NCBI RefSeq assembly: GCF_022848905.1
Contig: NZ_JAFIRA010000013.1
Span: 1 to 64,000, forward strand
From: Thermostichus vulcanus str. 'Rupite'
GTDB taxonomy: Bacteria > Cyanobacteriota > Cyanobacteriia > Thermostichales > Thermostichaceae
Reading direction: 5' to 3'
Length of the DNA: 64,000 nucleotides
Positions 1-9,485 of the stretch are shown here, one piece after another. The translations under genes were made by a program, and so were the position numbers. The notes under the pieces were generated by a model that saw only the letters and a list, made by a program, of their open reading frames with translations, was not told where the DNA came from and did not search any database. Every line of letters begins with the position of its first letter. Position 1 is the stretch's first letter.

Positions 1-186
1 TCTAACTCTACAAACTCTTGGATTTTGACTCCAGCAAGACCCAATAACTTATCAAGAGGAACCAATGTTCGTCATGGAACTCAGTATCTCATTATACTAT
101 CGACACCAAAATGTCAGGAGAGCCATCAGGATCCCTAAGTAGGGTGAGGGATCCCTTTCTTGCCCCATCAGGATGATGGTTGCCGA
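1..186. other. left-edge non-coding stretch, possible cut-off small ORF
   Basis: No convincing gene lies here. On the minus strand an open frame runs off the left edge from a possible TTG codon at 65 and reads LVPLDKLLGLAGVKIQEFVE. It could be the start of a small protein continuing outside the window, but the start is weak. The rest holds two GGATCC sites, one of them a full GGGATCCC. Confidence 0.25.
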
Positions 187-1554
187 TTAACCTGAAGCTC
201 GCTCCTGCCAGGTGCGCATTTTCCCAGGGTTGAGTAACCCATAGGGATCCACTTCTTGCTTAAAGCGGATCTGTCGCGGATCCATCACTTTTCGCCCGCC
301 ATCTTCGATGATAAACGTGTGCGGATTGGCAATGAAGACGCCATTCTCCTCGTGATAGCGCATGATCTCGTTCAGGCGATCTTCGGTTGTAAAGCGCACA
401 ATTTGCAGACCCACCGGAGTGGCTTGACCCTCGATGCGAATAAACTCCAGGTGCATCAACACTTCATCGCCAAAATACTCGTACATGTGCTGCACCATCT
501 TCAGCTCTCGGTCGGCGGGGAAAGCCGATTGTAAATAGGTAAGACTCGTATCGACGCTGCGGCAGTGCAGGGTGGTGTGGTTCCAGGTGAATTCCCCCAG
601 CATGATCCCCTTACTGGCCTCTTGAGCGGTTTTGTTGTAAACCACCTGTCCGCCGTGTTCGCGGATCAACTCCATCAAGGGCTCCACGCTGGATTCAGCA
701 ATCATCAACAGGGCAATGGCAGATCCCTCAGGCACGGATCCCCGCAGGGGTGCAAAGTAACTGGGAATAGGCCAAGCATGGAGGCTGATCATCTTTTTGA
801 TGATCCCGTCCGCATCCCCCAGCGCTTGGCCAAAGTGAGCAGCAGGCATGAAGCCCACTTCGGCGGGAAAAGCCACCACCAACTCCGCCCACGGATAGGC
901 AGGGGCCAACGGGATCTCCACCTCTGTGATGATGCCGTTCAGCCCCCAGGCATGACTGACTTTGAAGACTTCATCCCCGCGTAGCTCGATGATGCGCGGT
1001 TCTTCCTCTAGAGTGACAACCCGCAGGGCCAACACATTGCCCCGATCCCGCAGTTGTCCGTAGGTAATAGACCCAATCCCTCCACTTCCCCCGGCGATGA
1101 AACCCCCAATCGTGGCAGTGCGATAAGTGGAAGGAGCCATGCGGATCTCCCAGCCTATCTCGCGGGTTTGCTTGTCGATGGCCATCAATTTTGCCCCCGC
1201 TTGCACCCGTGCCACACCGGGTTTGGCCCAGAGCACCTGGTTGAGTTTACTGACATCGAGGATGACACCACCCCGCAGGGGAATGCACTGGCCGTAGTTG
1301 CCCGTACCGGCACCGCGAATGGTCACCGGGATCCGGTGTTGGGCACAGGCCGCTGCCACCCGCATCACCTCCGCTTCGTTGGCCGGGCGCACCACCAAAT
1401 CTCCCCGTTTTTCGCTCAGTTGCCGGGTGAGCACAGGGCTGTAATGGTAAAAATCCAGCGACAACTTGGTGAGCTGTGCTGGATCGGTGATGATTTCAAT
1501 CCCTGCCAGGGCGGAACGCAAGGCCTGCAGCTTATCGGGGGCGGCAACGGTCAT
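187..1554 (-). CDS. FAD-binding oxidase of the GlcD / FAD-linked oxidase C-terminal family
   Basis: A 455-residue protein with the order of a glycolate/lactate-oxidase-type flavoprotein. The N-terminal PCMH-type FAD-binding domain is at about residues 40-220. It contains the glycine-rich loop TIRGAGTGNYGQCIPLRGG and the segment APSTYRTATIGGFIAGGSGG, which contacts FAD in this fold. The C-terminal half is the FAD-linked oxidase cap and ends in the typical DPYGLLNPGKM motif. It has no iron-sulfur domain, so it is probably a stand-alone oxidase of a 2-hydroxy acid or similar substrate; the substrate cannot be read from sequence. It is transcribed in the same direction as the upstream pst operon, 127 bp after pstB, but nothing shows co-regulation by phosphate. 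Confidence 0.85.
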   Translation of the reverse strand: MTVAAPDKLQALRSALAGIEIITDPAQLTKLSLDFYHYSPVLTRQLSEKRGDLVVRPANEAEVMRVAAACAQHRIPVTIRGAGTGNYGQCIPLRGGVILDVSKLNQVLWAKPGVARVQAGAKLMAIDKQTREIGWEIRMAPSTYRTATIGGFIAGGSGGIGSITYGQLRDRGNVLALRVVTLEEEPRIIELRGDEVFKVSHAWGLNGIITEVEIPLAPAYPWAELVVAFPAEVGFMPAAHFGQALGDADGIIKKMISLHAWPIPSYFAPLRGSVPEGSAIALLMIAESSVEPLMELIREHGGQVVYNKTAQEASKGIMLGEFTWNHTTLHCRSVDTSLTYLQSAFPADRELKMVQHMYEYFGDEVLMHLEFIRIEGQATPVGLQIVRFTTEDRLNEIMRYHEENGVFIANPHTFIIEDGGRKVMDPRQIRFKQEVDPYGLLNPGKMRTWQERASG

Positions 1555-1681
1555 AGGGATCCCTATTTAGAAGCAATCTTTCTCAGTTGGGATCATCTGC
1601 GGAAATGGCCCGCAAAAGGGTTCACCAAGAACAGTCTCAGGAAGAGAACAAGCTCACAAGGGATCCCTGCCGCCACTCCCA

Positions 1682-2506
1682 TTAGCCGAAACGGCCTTCT
1701 ACGTAGTCTTTGGTGGCTTCCTTGACGGGGTTGTTGAAGATCACCTCAGTTTTACTGAACTCCATCAGTTCGCCCACACGGTTGGATCCCACCAGTTCCA
1801 CACTAAAGAAAGCCGTCATATCGGAAACGCGGCTGGCCTGCTGCATGTTGTGGGTGACGATGATGATTGTGTACTCCTCCTCCAGTTCCTTCATCAGCTC
1901 TTCGATGCGGCGGGTGGAGATCGGATCCAAAGCGGAGCACGGCTCATCCATCAAAATCACATCCGGCTTTACCGCCAGAGCACGGGCAATACAGAGGCGT
2001 TGTTGTTGCCCGCCAGAGAGAGATTGACCACTTTCTTTCAGTTTGTCTTTCACTTCATCCCAAAGGGCAGCCCGCCGTAACGATGTTTCCACCACTTCGT
2101 CCAGATCCACCTTCATCCCCAGCACCCGCGGGCCATAGGCAACATTGTCATAAATGGATTTGGGGAAGGGATTGGGCTTTTGAAACACCATACCAATCCG
2201 CCGTCGCACCGAGACGGGATCCACATTCTTGGCATACAGATCCTTGCCGTGGTAAGTGAGCTTGCCCTCAACCCGAGCACCCGGGATCAAGTCATTGGTG
2301 CGGTTGAAACAGCGCAAGACGGTACTTTTGCCACAGCCAGAAGGGCCGATAAAGGCAGTAATTTGTCGGGCCGGAATGTCTAAGTTAACGTTCTTCACGG
2401 CTAAGTTGGAGCCGTAGTAGACATTTAGGTTTTCGGTTTTGAAAACGTAGGAGGTTGGGTTGGGGGATTGGGTATGCATCGCACCACTCACAGAGTTAGA
2501 GTTCAT
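1682..2506 (-). CDS. pstB: phosphate ABC transporter ATP-binding protein
   Basis: PstB is the ATPase of the high-affinity Pst phosphate importer and sits on the cytoplasmic face bound to PstA and PstC. The 274 residues carry Walker [11 protein letters not shown]-loop [11 protein letters not shown], signature LSGGQQQRL, Walker [14 protein letters not shown] and the H-loop THNMQQA. The [15 protein letters not shown] and EVIFNNP segments are typical of PstB rather than other ABC ATPases. About 22 residues precede the conserved [13 protein letters not shown], so an internal start is possible. It is the last gene of pstSCAB, 58 bp after pstA. Confidence 0.97.
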   Translation of the reverse strand: MNSNSVSGAMHTQSPNPTSYVFKTENLNVYYGSNLAVKNVNLDIPARQITAFIGPSGCGKSTVLRCFNRTNDLIPGARVEGKLTYHGKDLYAKNVDPVSVRRRIGMVFQKPNPFPKSIYDNVAYGPRVLGMKVDLDEVVETSLRRAALWDEVKDKLKESGQSLSGGQQQRLCIARALAVKPDVILMDEPCSALDPISTRRIEELMKELEEEYTIIIVTHNMQQASRVSDMTAFFSVELVGSNRVGELMEFSKTEVIFNNPVKEATKDYVEGRFG

Positions 2507-2564
2507 AGCATTTCACACCGCTTGTGTGATTGTCTCAACAGAAAAAGTCAGGATTTCAAGCTCA

Positions 2565-3461
2565 TTATTTTTTGGTTTTGTGAACCACATATCGGGAAAT
2601 GACACTGGCCGATAGCACAATCACCAAAAGCACCAAAGCTCCTGCCCAAGCCAGTTGCCGCTGAGCTTCAAAGGGGATCTTGGAGAAGACATAAATCATC
2701 ACGGGCAAGGTTGCCACCGGGCCAAACAGGTTGGTTGACCAGAAGTTGTTGTTGAAGGAGGTAAACAGCAAGGGAGCTGCTTCCCCTGCCGACCGTGCCA
2801 AAGCCAAAATCAACCCGGTCACAATCGCCGGAGCTGCTGCTGGCAAAACAATCCGCATCGTGGTTTGGAAGCGGGTAGAGCCAAGGCCAATGGACGCCAA
2901 GCGCATGTCAGGAGAGACCAGCAGCAAGGCTTCTTCCGTAGAACGGATCACAATCGGTAGCATCAGCACCCCAAGGGCGAGCCCCCCCGAGAAAGCCGAA
3001 AACCCGGATCCCCGCACCACCACCGCATAAGCAAACAAACCACACAGGATGGCCGGCACCCCGGTGAGCACATTGCATGAAAACTTGACCAAATAGGCCA
3101 AACGGGTGCCTCGACCAAACTCCGAAAGATAAACCGCCGCCAGGATCCCAAAGGGAAAGCTCAAGACTGCTCCCGTTGACAGCACGATCAAGCTGCCCAC
3201 AATTGCATGTCCAAAGCCACCCTCTGTCAAACCAGGAGCCGGATAGCGGGTCTCGATAAAGGTTTGCCAACTCAGTTGCTTCAACCCTTCCCCAATCACA
3301 TCCCAAAGCACCCATGCCAAGGGAAGGACGATGGCAGCAACGAAAACTCCACTGAGAATCGTCAGGATTCTGCCGGAATAGTTGCGTAGGGGAGAAATGG
3401 CACTCGTGCTGATATCAATCTCTTGAGAGGGCAACTGTGCTGAGCTGGACATGCTTGACAT
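2565..3461 (-). CDS. pstA: phosphate ABC transporter permease PstA
   Basis: One of the two integral membrane subunits of the Pst importer. The 298 residues include about six hydrophobic segments and the permease coupling motif region around ASIGLGSTRFQTTMRIVLPA, followed by the PstA-typical SAGEAAPLLFTS. An N-terminal hydrophilic leader of some 30 residues precedes the first membrane helix. It lies between pstC (41 bp upstream) and pstB, in the usual cyanobacterial order, and is expected to be induced together with them on phosphate limitation. Confidence 0.96.
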   Translation of the reverse strand: MSSMSSSAQLPSQEIDISTSAISPLRNYSGRILTILSGVFVAAIVLPLAWVLWDVIGEGLKQLSWQTFIETRYPAPGLTEGGFGHAIVGSLIVLSTGAVLSFPFGILAAVYLSEFGRGTRLAYLVKFSCNVLTGVPAILCGLFAYAVVVRGSGFSAFSGGLALGVLMLPIVIRSTEEALLLVSPDMRLASIGLGSTRFQTTMRIVLPAAAPAIVTGLILALARSAGEAAPLLFTSFNNNFWSTNLFGPVATLPVMIYVFSKIPFEAQRQLAWAGALVLLVIVLSASVISRYVVHKTKK

Positions 3462-3502
3462 AACAGAAACACTCCTGAATGGATAACGGCTCTGCTGGTT
3501 GG

Positions 3503-4480
3503 TTAATTGGCCTGCTGAAGATTTTGGAACTTACGAATGATGAGCTCCGCCAAGACATTCACCAGCAGGGATAGCACCATCAGCACCACCCCGGCATACA
3601 TGAGGGCAGCTACCTGGGTGCGGCCAGCCTCACCAAACTGAGAAGCAATTAAACCCGTAATGGTGGATCCCGGCTGCATCAGCGAGACATTGATACGGTT
3701 GGCATTACCCGAAAGCATGGCGGCCACCATCGTTTCTCCCAAGGCGCGACCCATGGCCAACATGATGGAGCTGATAATGCCAGACAAGCCAGCTGGAATC
3801 ATCACCGTTAAAATCGTCTCCCAACGGGTTGCCCCCAAGGCCAAGGCCCCATCGCGCAAATTGCGAGGTAAGGATTCAAAGGTGCTGCGGGTGATGGAAA
3901 TGATGATCGGGGACACCATAATTCCCAAGACCAACCCCACAAGTAGCAAGCTGTTGCCACGCGGGGCAGGGCCACCAAAGAGGGGGAACCAATTCAGAGT
4001 TTGGTTGATGGCACGGAAAATGGGGCGCACCGCCGGGATTAACACAAAGATCCCCCACAATCCCAATACCACACTGGGGATGGCCACAATCAGCTCAATG
4101 GCAAAAGAAATGGGAGCTGTGATCCACTTGGGCACAAAATCTTCCGTTAAAAAAATCGCTGTACCAATACCCAAGGGAATGGCAAAGACCAGAGCCACCA
4201 AAGAGGTCATCAGGGTGCCATAGATCTGCGGGAGCACCCCATAAATATCCTCGACGGGGTTCCAGCGGGTGGTGACCAGAAAGCCCAAACCAAATTGCTG
4301 CATAGCAGGCAGGGCTGCTTCAGTAGTTTGCAGGATCACCCAAATGAGGATGATGCCCGCAAAGCCAGCCAGCGCCAGCGTTAGGCGGACAAATCCCACA
4401 TCCAGGGCGCGGGAAGTGTCCATTTTTTTTTCAATGCTGATATCCTGCGATGAATCATACTCTCTAGCCGCCGAAGTCAT
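3503..4480 (-). CDS. pstC: phosphate ABC transporter permease PstC
   Basis: The second integral membrane subunit of the Pst importer, 325 residues. The MetI-like permease domain shows the coupling loop DGALALGATRWETILTVMIPA and the PstC-typical ALGETMVAAMLSGN. The first hydrophobic segment begins at about residue 35, after a charged leader. pstC starts 272 bp downstream of pstS. That gap is large for an operon and could hold a processing site or a partial terminator that makes pstS more abundant than the permease genes; this is inference. Confidence 0.96.
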   Translation of the reverse strand: MTSAAREYDSSQDISIEKKMDTSRALDVGFVRLTLALAGFAGIILIWVILQTTEAALPAMQQFGLGFLVTTRWNPVEDIYGVLPQIYGTLMTSLVALVFAIPLGIGTAIFLTEDFVPKWITAPISFAIELIVAIPSVVLGLWGIFVLIPAVRPIFRAINQTLNWFPLFGGPAPRGNSLLLVGLVLGIMVSPIIISITRSTFESLPRNLRDGALALGATRWETILTVMIPAGLSGIISSIMLAMGRALGETMVAAMLSGNANRINVSLMQPGSTITGLIASQFGEAGRTQVAALMYAGVVLMVLSLLVNVLAELIIRKFQNLQQAN

Positions 4481-4752
4481 AGAGCCTCCCCTGTGGCAAT
4501 CCTTTTCGCAACATCACTCTCAACTGAAATACCTCATTTGGCTTGCAGGTGTCTGTGTTCTGGTCAACATTCAAAATTCAACCGCAAACAGCAGTCCAAC
4601 CAGATCCGTAGACAATTATTTTTTCGAGACACCAAGCCAAGCTATAAATCTCTGTGGATCCTTAAATAAAGGACAAATCAGCAGTTGATAAAAGGACGAT
4701 ACCTCCCACCAACCGCTGACTATAAGCTAGCGAATTTTAAGCCGGATTTGGC

Positions 4753-5820
4753 TCATCGAACCGCGTTGGGATTAACGGTGATCGCATCCAGTTCGGCAAA
4801 GATCCGCTCGATAGCTGAATCTGGCATGGGAATGTAGTCTAGCTCTCGGGTCAGTGCCTGACCATCTGGGCCTTGCGTCCACTTAAAGACTTCCCGCAGC
4901 TTTTCTAGCTTGGTAGCATCCGGATACTCCCGATAGAACATCACCCAGAACAAACCAACAATCGGGTAGTCTTGGGGACCTTCCGGATCCGGCACCAGCA
5001 GCGCAAAGTCATCCGGAATCGGCGCATCCAAAGCAGAGGTAGCAGCCTCAGGGGAGAAAGCCACCACATTGCCGGACTTGTTCTCGATCCGAGCTGTGTC
5101 CATATTTTCCAGCTTAGCGTAGGACTGGTTCACATAACCAATCGCACCTTCTTCCTGCAGGATGGCAGCAGCCACCCCTTCGTTACCTTGTCCACCAATC
5201 CCAACCGGCCATTCCACAGAGGTGCCCGCGCCAGCAGTCCAGTTGGGGCAAACGGTTTTGAGGTGGTTAGTAAACACAAAGGTAGTACCGGAACCGTCGG
5301 AACGGTGTACCCAGGTAATGGGCAGATCCGGCAAACGATCTACCAAGGTAGGGTTTTGGGCTTTGATGCGGATGTCGTTCCAGTTGGTAATTTCACCCGT
5401 TACAATGCCGCAGTAGGTTTCCCGTTTCAGGATCAACTCTTGGCTTTCAATCCCAGGGATGTTGTAGGCAAACTCAATCGCCCCACCGCCCATGGGCAAC
5501 TGCAACGGCTCATAGCCGAACTTAGAGCGGAAGCTCTCCAAGCGGGCACCGGAAAAAGGAGCTTCCGACACACCAAAGTCCACAGTGCCATTGATCACCT
5601 GCTCCAAACCAGCGCCACTACCAACCGACTGGTAGCTGACTTGCACGTTGGAATCCACAGTACGGTTGTAGGTATCGAACCACCGTTGCAGCAGAGGAGC
5701 CGGGAAGGTAGCACCCGCGCCGGAGATTTGCACCGTTTGGGCTTGGGCTGGGGCCAAAGAGAGGGATCCCACTGCCAGGGCAGCAAGGGAGAGTACAGAA
5801 GCGGAAAGCAGAGATCGCAT
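4753..5820 (-). CDS. pstS: periplasmic phosphate-binding protein PstS
   Basis: Substrate-binding protein of the Pst importer, 355 residues. A Sec signal peptide covers about residues 1-27, ending in the APAQAQ cleavage region, with no lipobox cysteine, so it should be soluble in the periplasm. The mature N-terminus ISGAGATFPAPLLQRWFD is the PstS phosphate-binding signature. VHRSDGSGTTFVFTNHL, further along, is the second ligand loop. It is the first gene of the operon. The Pho box lies 46-86 bp upstream of the start, which supports induction by a PhoB/SphR-type regulator under phosphate starvation. Confidence 0.97.
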   Translation of the reverse strand: MRSLLSASVLSLAALAVGSLSLAPAQAQTVQISGAGATFPAPLLQRWFDTYNRTVDSNVQVSYQSVGSGAGLEQVINGTVDFGVSEAPFSGARLESFRSKFGYEPLQLPMGGGAIEFAYNIPGIESQELILKRETYCGIVTGEITNWNDIRIKAQNPTLVDRLPDLPITWVHRSDGSGTTFVFTNHLKTVCPNWTAGAGTSVEWPVGIGGQGNEGVAAAILQEEGAIGYVNQSYAKLENMDTARIENKSGNVVAFSPEAATSALDAPIPDDFALLVPDPEGPQDYPIVGLFWVMFYREYPDATKLEKLREVFKWTQGPDGQALTRELDYIPMPDSAIERIFAELDAITVNPNAVR

Positions 5821-5865
5821 AGGTGATGTCTGTTGCAGATCAACACTTGTAACCCTAAAGCCTCA

Positions 5866-5906
5866 AGGTTAAGCGCAGAATATGTTAAGGTTAAATTCCG
5901 GTTAAA
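5866..5906 (-). promoter_or_regulatory. Pho box upstream of pstS
   Basis: On the minus strand, 8-bp units recur with an exact 11-bp period: TTTAACCG at 5906-5899, TTTAACCT at 5895-5888, a degenerate CATATTCT at 5884-5877 and CTTAACCT at 5873-5866. The known cyanobacterial Pho box is tandem YTTAAYY(T/A) repeats separated by 3 bp, which this matches. Position and orientation fit pstS control by the SphS-SphR (PhoR-PhoB) system. Confidence 0.88.
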
Positions 5907-6330
5907 TCGTGAGAAAAAGGTGGAGTTTTTTTGAATGTGCTGATCTTTCACAAAATTCCTGTCCCCCACCCATCAATTTAGGTGTATTTAGGATTTCAGT
6001 CGAAAAGGGATCCCTGGGAATCGGGATCCAAAAAAACTTGATAGAAAGAGGCTTTTAGCGCATCTGACGACTATTCAGCGCAGGCAGACTTTAGCCCTAA
6101 AATAGGTATCACTTAGTCACAAAACAGTCTTGGTCAGGATCCAGGTAAAGTGAAATTTAAGGCAAAGAGATTGCCCTTTATCTCCGCAAGCTGATGCATT
6201 GTTTGCAATACTTCGAGAGAAGCTCCAGCCAGGGATCCCTAAGGGTTTTAACGGAGGAAGTTGGCTACAGGCCCCTAGACGCAAAACCTGAAGCTCGGTT
6301 CCCGCCGGTCTTATTTCGGATTAAGCCTTC
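5907..6330. other. intergenic region between pstS and pyrB
   Basis: About 420 bp without a supported gene; it contains four GGATCC-type sites. A 56-codon plus-strand open frame from ATG 6194 to TAG 6364 overlaps the end of pyrB and looks like chance. The part next to the Pho box should contain the pstS promoter, but no clear -35 element is visible. No tRNA or RNA gene was recognised. Confidence 0.5.
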
Positions 6331-7311
6331 TCAAGTCGGGATCCGCCCACCCCCCATCAGGTAGAGCAAGGCCATGCGCACCGCCACACCGTGAGTCACC
6401 TGTTGCTCGATCAGGTTCAAATCCGGATCTTCCATCACCTCAGAGCTCAGCTCCACTCCGCGATTGACCGGGCCAGGGTGCAGGAGCTTCACCTGCGGGT
6501 GACACAACCGCAGCCGCTGCTGGGTAATCCCAAAAAAGTGGTGATATTCTCGCAGGCTAGGCAACAAATACTCGCTCATGCGTTCCTGCTGGAGGCGCAG
6601 GGTGATGACAAAGCGGGATCCCTCTAAGGCCGAATCCAGTTGCCAATGGATCGGCAGGGTATGGCCGGGGATCAGTTGGGCGAACTCTTTCGGGAGTAAC
6701 GTTGGCGGGCCAGCCAGATGCACCTCTGCCCCAGCGGCAACCAAGGCATAAATGTCGGAACGGGCCACCCGCGAGTGCAAAATATCCCCAACGATGGCAA
6801 TTTTTACGCCTTGTAGCGCTTCTAGATGGGGGCGCTCTGGAGTCAATTGGGCGCAGAGGGTGAACAGATCCAGCAATCCTTGGGTCGGGTGCTCGTGTAG
6901 ACCATCACCAGCGTTCAGCACCCCTGTGGGGGATCCCCGGCGAGTAATTTCGGCGGCCAACTGCTGCGGTACCCCCGCTTGGGCATGGCGGATAATCAAC
7001 AGATCGGATCCCATCGCCAAAAAGGTGCGGGCCGTATCCAAAATCGTTTCCCCTTTGCTCAGGGAAGAGGTGCCGGGAGCAAAATTGAGCACATCGGCTG
7101 AAAGCCGCTTAGCCGCAAGCTCAAAACTGTTGCGCGTGCGGGTGGAAGCCTCAAAAAAGAGCGTTGCCACCACTTTCCCTTGCAAGGTGGGTACTTTGGG
7201 CAATCGCCGCGTCAGCACCTCTCGAAAACTGGCGCTGGTCTGCAAAACAATCTGGTATTCCTCGGGAGTAAAGTCGGCTAGGCCCAAAACGTGCTGTCGT
7301 TGCCAAACCAT
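6331..7311 (-). CDS. pyrB: aspartate carbamoyltransferase catalytic subunit
   Basis: PyrB condenses carbamoyl phosphate with aspartate to give carbamoyl aspartate, the committed step of pyrimidine synthesis. The 326 residues show the carbamoyl-phosphate motif [18 protein letters not shown], the SKGET loop carrying the active-site lysine, the HPTQ motif ([13 protein letters not shown]) and [10 protein letters not shown] near the C-terminus. Length is normal for the family and no regulatory PyrI gene is next to it. It starts 12 bp after the purB stop on the same strand, so a purB-pyrB transcript joining purine and pyrimidine synthesis is likely. Confidence 0.96.
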   Translation of the reverse strand: MVWQRQHVLGLADFTPEEYQIVLQTSASFREVLTRRLPKVPTLQGKVVATLFFEASTRTRNSFELAAKRLSADVLNFAPGTSSLSKGETILDTARTFLAMGSDLLIIRHAQAGVPQQLAAEITRRGSPTGVLNAGDGLHEHPTQGLLDLFTLCAQLTPERPHLEALQGVKIAIVGDILHSRVARSDIYALVAAGAEVHLAGPPTLLPKEFAQLIPGHTLPIHWQLDSALEGSRFVITLRLQQERMSEYLLPSLREYHHFFGITQQRLRLCHPQVKLLHPGPVNRGVELSSEVMEDPDLNLIEQQVTHGVAVRMALLYLMGGGRIPT

Positions 7312-7323
7312 GCAGCGGATCCC

Positions 7324-8619
7324 TTAGAGGCCCACACGGGAGAAAATTTCATCCAAATGGGCCAGGTGACGAGTGGCATCGAAACAGGCAGCTAGCTCGG
7401 CCTCGCTCAGGTGAGCCATCACCCGCGCATCCGCCAGTAAATTGGCCCGAAAATCCCCCTGCGGTTGGTTCCAGGCACGATGGGCATTCTCTTGTACGAG
7501 GCGATAGGCTTCTTCCCGGCTCAAGCCCTTATCCACCAAAGCCAACAACACCTGCTGGCTGAAGATCACCCCCCCGTACACATTTAAGTTGCGCTCCATG
7601 TTGCCTGCGTGTACCTGTAGGTTCTGCACCAGATCGGTCATTTGCACCAGCAGATAGTGACAAAGAATCGAGGCATCCGGCAAAATCACCCGTTCCACCG
7701 AGCTGTGGGAAATATCCCGTTCGTGCCAGAGGGGGATGTTCTCCAGAGCAGAGAGGGCATAACCCCTGAGCAGGCGGGCAATCCCCGTCAGTTGCTCCGA
7801 TTTGATCGGGTTGCGTTTGTGGGGCATGGCGGAGGATCCCTTTTGACCAGGGGCGAAGTATTCTTCCACTTCCAGCACATCCGTCCGTTGCAGGTTGCGG
7901 ATCTCGGTGGCAAAGCGCTCCAGAGAAGACCCGATCAACGCCAGCGTTTGCACATACTCAGCATGGCGATCCCGCGAGATCACCTGCGTAGAGGCAGTAT
8001 CCGGTTTCAGACCCAAGCGGGCACAGGCCAACTGCTCCACCTGTGGCGACACATTGGCGTAAGTCCCAACTGCTCCAGAGATTTTGCCCACTGCTACCAG
8101 GTTGTGTAGTCTCTCTAGGCGCTCCTGATGGCGCAAGCACTCCGCTAACCAACCGGCTAGCTTGAAGCCAAAAGTAATCGGTTCTGCATGGATCCCGTGG
8201 GTACGCCCAATCATCAAAGTCTGCCGATGCCTCTGGGCTTGCGTCCGAATGGCTGCACTTAGGTCTGCTAGCCGTGCCTGCAAAACCGCCACAGAAGCCA
8301 CCAACTGCAACGACAGTGCCGTATCCAAGACATCGGAACTGGTCAGACCGACGTGGATATAACGACCTGCCTCCCCCACATACTCGTTGACGTTGGTTAA
8401 AAAGGCGATGACATCGTGTTTCACTTCCGCCTCGATCTGCAGCACCCGCTCGGGATCAAAGGTTGCTTTACTCTTGATCTGCTCCAGAGCCTCCCGAGGG
8501 ATCCCGCCCAATTCCGCTTGGGCTTCACAGACTGCAATTTCGACTTCCAGCCAGGTTTGCAACTTCTGCGGATTGGCCCAGATTTGGCCCATTTCTGGCA
8601 ACGTGTAACGCTCGATCAA
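7324..8619 (-). CDS. purB: adenylosuccinate lyase
   Basis: PurB cleaves SAICAR and adenylosuccinate to release fumarate in purine synthesis. The fumarase/aspartase superfamily signature GSSAMPHKRNPIKSE is present, along with TSSDVLDTALSLQ and GRTHGIHAEPITFG. I chose a TTG start at 8619, giving 431 residues starting (M)IERYTLPEMGQIW, the usual cyanobacterial N-terminus. A longer in-frame reading from 8706 would add 29 residues that are not family-like and are partly encoded by a small repeat (8669-8692). The gene is divergent from the regulator cluster at 8.7-10.3 kb. Confidence 0.95.
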   Translation of the reverse strand: MIERYTLPEMGQIWANPQKLQTWLEVEIAVCEAQAELGGIPREALEQIKSKATFDPERVLQIEAEVKHDVIAFLTNVNEYVGEAGRYIHVGLTSSDVLDTALSLQLVASVAVLQARLADLSAAIRTQAQRHRQTLMIGRTHGIHAEPITFGFKLAGWLAECLRHQERLERLHNLVAVGKISGAVGTYANVSPQVEQLACARLGLKPDTASTQVISRDRHAEYVQTLALIGSSLERFATEIRNLQRTDVLEVEEYFAPGQKGSSAMPHKRNPIKSEQLTGIARLLRGYALSALENIPLWHERDISHSSVERVILPDASILCHYLLVQMTDLVQNLQVHAGNMERNLNVYGGVIFSQQVLLALVDKGLSREEAYRLVQENAHRAWNQPQGDFRANLLADARVMAHLSEAELAACFDATRHLAHLDEIFSRVGL

Positions 8620-8668
8620 GGTGCTGGTTCCGTCTGCATAGATAGCCCACGTTATTTTAGCGCTCAAG

Positions 8669-8692
8669 GACTCCGTCCCGCTGATGGCTAAG
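8669..8692 (-). repeat. 24-bp double mini-hairpin element, copy 1
   Basis: On the minus strand the 11-nt hairpin GGAC-GGA-GTCC is preceded by a degenerate 13-nt half. It lies just upstream of the purB start. The hairpin and the flanking CAGCG agree with the copies at 11307 and 11577. The first half is poorly paired here, so this copy is the weakest of that subgroup. Confidence 0.5.
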
Positions 8693-8878
8693 CAATGCCT
8701 GAGCATTTACCTAGGACGGCCCCAACGGTCTGCCCTCAAGCTAGAATTCGGCAACGGGGATGTGGTAGTTCTTTATACGGATAGCGTTACGGAGGGGAAA
8801 TACCCCACGCGGGCTGTTCTGGCTTTGATGCCCCGACAAGTCGAGTCGAGCTTCCCAGCAATTCCCAACAGGACTTGA
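8684..8878 (+). pseudogene. remnant of a SpoIIE/PP2C-type phosphatase
   Basis: A 64-codon frame whose centre reads GNGDVVVLYTDSVTE. This matches the metal-binding GD(x)LLLYTDGVTEA region that ends SpoIIE-type PP2C phosphatase domains. Nothing before or after it resembles the rest of such an enzyme: the upstream side runs into the small repeat and the purB start, the downstream side is unrelated. In Synechocystis-like genomes the slr1658/slr1659 regulators can follow a PP2C phosphatase, so I infer that an upstream phosphatase gene was deleted here, leaving only this stub. Confidence 0.55.
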
Positions 8879-8882
8879 ATCT

Positions 8883-9443
8883 ATGACCAAAATCTTTGGT
8901 GATTACCGAGAGGATCTCCCCCAGAGCAACGAGTATTTGATCCTGAGATTTTCTCCCACTTCAGTTCCCCTCAAAGAACGCTGGCGAAACAATGGTCTTT
9001 CTGCCAACTTTATGGCTGATTATATGGCCACTTTTTTCCCGGGCGAGAGTGTAGTGACCGTCAAAAGTGCAGTCAGTTTTGTTGCTAATGAGTTGATCGA
9101 AAATGCGATGAAATATAGCGATCAGTCCTCTGATTTTCCGGTAACCATTGCCCTTTATCTTTATCGAGATAGACTCATCTTCTTAACCAATAACAGCATT
9201 GCGAAGCCGCAAGTCCAAACCTTTCAAAACTTTTTGCAGACGCTAACGGAGTCGGATCCCACCGAGCTTTGGCTACAACACTTAGAGCAAAATGCCGAAG
9301 AGGAAGACTCTAACCAATCGGGGCTGGGATTTCTCAGTATGATCAACGACTACCAAGCAGAGTTGGGTTGGAAGTTTGAAGAGGATGACCCTAACAGGGT
9401 AGCAGTTTCAACCATGGTACAGCTACGCTCGGAGTCGCTCTAA
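8883..9443 (+). CDS. slr1658-type regulator with histidine-kinase-like ATPase fold
   Basis: A 186-residue cytosolic protein of the DUF6272 / slr1658-like kind, related to SiaB-type kinases. The segment SFVANELIENAMKYSD is an N-box-like ATP-binding motif of the GHKL fold, and SGLGFLSMINDYQAELGWKF stands where a glycine-rich lid loop is expected. It has no phosphoacceptor histidine, so it is probably a serine kinase or anti-sigma-like switch acting on a STAS partner. The next gene encodes such a STAS-like protein, 42 bp downstream. The phosphatase expected upstream survives only as a fragment (8684-8878). Target and signal cannot be told from sequence. Confidence 0.75.
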   Translation: MTKIFGDYREDLPQSNEYLILRFSPTSVPLKERWRNNGLSANFMADYMATFFPGESVVTVKSAVSFVANELIENAMKYSDQSSDFPVTIALYLYRDRLIFLTNNSIAKPQVQTFQNFLQTLTESDPTELWLQHLEQNAEEEDSNQSGLGFLSMINDYQAELGWKFEEDDPNRVAVSTMVQLRSESL

Positions 9444-9485
9444 AGAACACTTTTTTCGTACAAGAATGGATGCAGGGAGTAAACG

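Noticed and set aside
1918-1945. GCGGAGCAC in pstB resembling the mini-hairpin element
   Set aside because: It encodes the universally conserved [10 protein letters not shown] Walker B region, and the surrounding bases do not form the two-hairpin unit.
6194-6364. 56-codon plus-strand ORF upstream of and overlapping pyrB
   Set aside because: No ribosome site, no recognisable residues, and it overlaps the pyrB coding end.
8620-8706. Longer N-terminus for purB from the ATG at 8706
   Set aside because: The added 29 residues are unlike adenylosuccinate lyases and are partly coded by a small repeat; a TTG at 8619 gives the family N-terminus.
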